Below, piece by piece: positions 14,626 to 15,701 of a stretch of 15,701 nt of DNA. The stretch is from contig CANJXD010000079.1 of assembly GCA_947478535.1 (NCBI GenBank), positions 1 through 15,701 on the forward strand, written 5' to 3'. Position 1 is the stretch's first letter; each line of letters opens with the position of its first letter. Source of the DNA: Acetobacteraceae bacterium. Lineage in GTDB: Bacteria; Pseudomonadota; Alphaproteobacteria; Acetobacterales; Acetobacteraceae. The notes beneath the pieces are model-generated. The model did not search any database and had not been told where the DNA came from. It saw nothing but the letters and a program-made list of their open reading frames with translations. Both the position numbers and the translations under genes were made by a program.

Positions 14626-15345
14626 ATGACGGGCACGGCGGTCGAGGCGGAAATCCGGAAATTCGGTGCGCTGGCGTCCCGCTGGTGGGACCCGGCGGGG
14701 CCGATGAAGCCGCTGCACCGGATGAACCCGCTGCGGACGGGCTGGATCGCCGACCGCATCGCCCGCGCGCATGGCCGGACAGGTAGAGACCTTGTGGGGC
14801 TGACGCTGCTCGATGTCGGCTGCGGGGCGGGGCTGGCGTCCGAGGCCTTTGCCCGGCTTGGCGCGACGGTGACGGGGCTGGATGCCGCGGCCGATGCGCT
14901 GGCGGCGGGGCGGGCGCATGCGGCGGCGGGCGGGCTGTCGATCGACTACCGCGAAGGCGGGCCGGAAGTGCTGGCGGCGGAAGGCCTGCGCTTCGATGCC
15001 GTGGTGTCCCTCGAAGTGATCGAGCATGTGGAGGATCGCGCCACCTTCCTCGCCGCACTGGCGGGGGTGGCGAAGCCGGGCGCGCCGGTCTTCCTGTCCA
15101 CCCTCAACCGCACGGCGCGGTCCTTCCTGATGGCCAAGATCGGCGCGGAATACCTGCTGCGGTTGCTGCCGGTGGGGACGCATGACTGGAAGATGTTCGT
15201 CACGCCCGGGGAACTGGGCCAGGGGCTGCGGGACGCCGGCCTCACCGTGCGGGACATCGCGGGGATGACCATGGAGCCGTTGACCGGGCGGTGGCGGGAA
15301 AGCCGGGACCTTTCGGTCAACTACATCGTCATGGCGCAGGGGTAG
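14626..15345 (+). CDS. ubiG: Ubiquinone biosynthesis O-methyltransferase
   Basis: UbiG carries out both O-methylations of the ubiquinone ring with S-adenosylmethionine. The N-terminal [33 protein letters not shown] (9-41) is the hallmark UbiG signature. SAM motif I is [26 protein letters not shown] (61-86), followed by [20 protein letters not shown] and [32 protein letters not shown], also family-specific. The protein has 239 residues, full length. ATG 14626 has GGGGA about 6 nt upstream. It is divergent from lysC across 145 bp, an arrangement I recall as common in alphaproteobacteria. Confidence 0.97.
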   Translation: MTGTAVEAEIRKFGALASRWWDPAGPMKPLHRMNPLRTGWIADRIARAHGRTGRDLVGLTLLDVGCGAGLASEAFARLGATVTGLDAAADALAAGRAHAAAGGLSIDYREGGPEVLAAEGLRFDAVVSLEVIEHVEDRATFLAALAGVAKPGAPVFLSTLNRTARSFLMAKIGAEYLLRLLPVGTHDWKMFVTPGELGQGLRDAGLTVRDIAGMTMEPLTGRWRESRDLSVNYIVMAQG

Positions 15346-15367
15346 TGGGGCGCGGGGCCCAGGTGGC

Positions 15368-15396
15368 TTGACGGCCCCGCCGCGGCATTTTATGTA
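15368..15396 (+). promoter_or_regulatory. Candidate promoter of the DUF2306 gene
   Basis: TTGACG (15368-15373, 5/6 to consensus) and TATGTA (15391-15396, 3/6) are separated by exactly 17 nt. Transcription would start around 15403, within the adjoining palindrome and about 25 nt before the ATG. Confidence 0.5.
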
Positions 15397-15411
15397 AATG
15401 TGCATCACATT
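15397..15411. promoter_or_regulatory. Palindromic operator candidate at the DUF2306 promoter
   Basis: AATGTG-CAT-CACATT is a perfect 6-bp inverted repeat around three bases, placed directly after the -10 element across the expected transcription start. This is a typical repressor position. The regulator is not in the window. The spacing is too short for a CRP/FNR site. Confidence 0.5.
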
Positions 15412-15427
15412 CATACCGAAGGTTGCC

Positions 15428-15701
15428 ATGAGCCTCTCGCCACTCCTCAATGCCTCCCCTGTCATCCAGGCCCATGCCTTCGCGGCGCTGGCGGCGCTGG
15501 GCTTGGGGATCGTCCAGTTCGTGGCGCCGAAGGGCACCCTGCCGCATCGCAAGCTCGGCTGGGCGTGGGTCGTGCTGATGATGCTGGTCGCAGTCTCGTC
15601 CTTCGGCATCACCAGCCCGGCGCGGGACCACCACTATTCCTGGATCCACGGACTTTCCGCCTTTGTGCTGATCGCGGTGCCGCTGGCGGTGCTTGAGGCA
15701 A
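15428..15701 (+). CDS. DUF2306-type integral membrane protein (partial, runs off the right edge)
   Basis: Ninety-one codons are visible from ATG 15428 and the frame stays open to the window end. GAAGG sits about 5 nt before the ATG. The sequence shows VIQAHAFAALAALGLGIVQFVAPKG with a hydrophobic helix at about 16-33, a short loop TLPHRKLGWAWV, a second helix at about 47-62 (VVLMMLVAVSSFGI), and a third starting at about 76 after the loop DHHYSWIHG. The pattern helix - KGTxPHRxxG - helix with histidines near membrane faces is that of DUF2306 proteins, whose function is not established; conserved histidines have led to suggestions of heme or metal binding, not shown here. It has its own promoter and operator candidates, separate from ubiG. 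Confidence 0.75.
   Translation, partial: MSLSPLLNASPVIQAHAFAALAALGLGIVQFVAPKGTLPHRKLGWAWVVLMMLVAVSSFGITSPARDHHYSWIHGLSAFVLIAVPLAVLEA

Noticed and set aside
13176..14786. A 536-codon plus-strand open frame
   Set aside because: It is antisense to lysC, whose kinase and ACT motifs are clear; the frame is a mirror of that coding sequence.

Overview
The window is a dense, very GC-rich stretch of chromosome from an alphaproteobacterium, most likely of the Acetobacteraceae (Roseomonas-like). The evidence is the base composition, a DUF4167 protein, a short aa3-type cytochrome oxidase subunit IV, and the run lysC / rodZ-like / ispG / hisS / prfA / prmC / DUF4167 with ubiG divergent from lysC. The exact genus cannot be read from the sequence. 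Nearly all of it is core housekeeping DNA; I see no insertion sequence, phage, CRISPR array, tRNA or rRNA.

Left part (1-4770). A minus-strand pair encodes a secreted DUF2066 protein and a CDP-alcohol phosphatidyltransferase, and a further gene appears to start at the left edge. Divergent from them is the purine operon purM-purN, followed by a 53-residue cytochrome oxidase subunit IV gene and a strong intrinsic terminator. Next comes a small divergent cupin / TetR pair. A perfect palindrome lies inside the cupin promoter, so this looks like a self-contained one-regulator, one-target switch.

Central and right part (4772-14480, all minus strand). Read in the direction of transcription: lysC, a nitronate monooxygenase-like flavoenzyme, a RodZ-like HTH membrane protein, ispG, mntA, hepT, hisS, prfA, prmC and a DUF4167 protein with extreme low-complexity tails. 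The hisS-prfA-prmC block provides histidyl-tRNA synthetase, release factor 1 and the methyltransferase that modifies release factors. The notable departure is a complete HEPN/MNT (type VII) toxin-antitoxin pair inserted between the essential genes ispG and hisS, joined to ispG by a 5-nt gap and with its two genes overlapping by ATGA. A candidate promoter directly in front of hisS would give a nearly leaderless transcript and could insulate hisS from the module.

Right edge (14481-15701). ubiG (ubiquinone O-methyltransferase) is divergent from lysC. After it comes the first part of a DUF2306-type membrane protein gene, with its own -35/-10 elements and a palindromic operator candidate. The most interesting non-coding structures are the cupin/TetR operator, a four-copy 12-bp tandem repeat that makes up the ispG leader, a long perfect inverted repeat plus 22-bp direct repeats upstream of the rodZ-like gene, and the DUF2306 operator.
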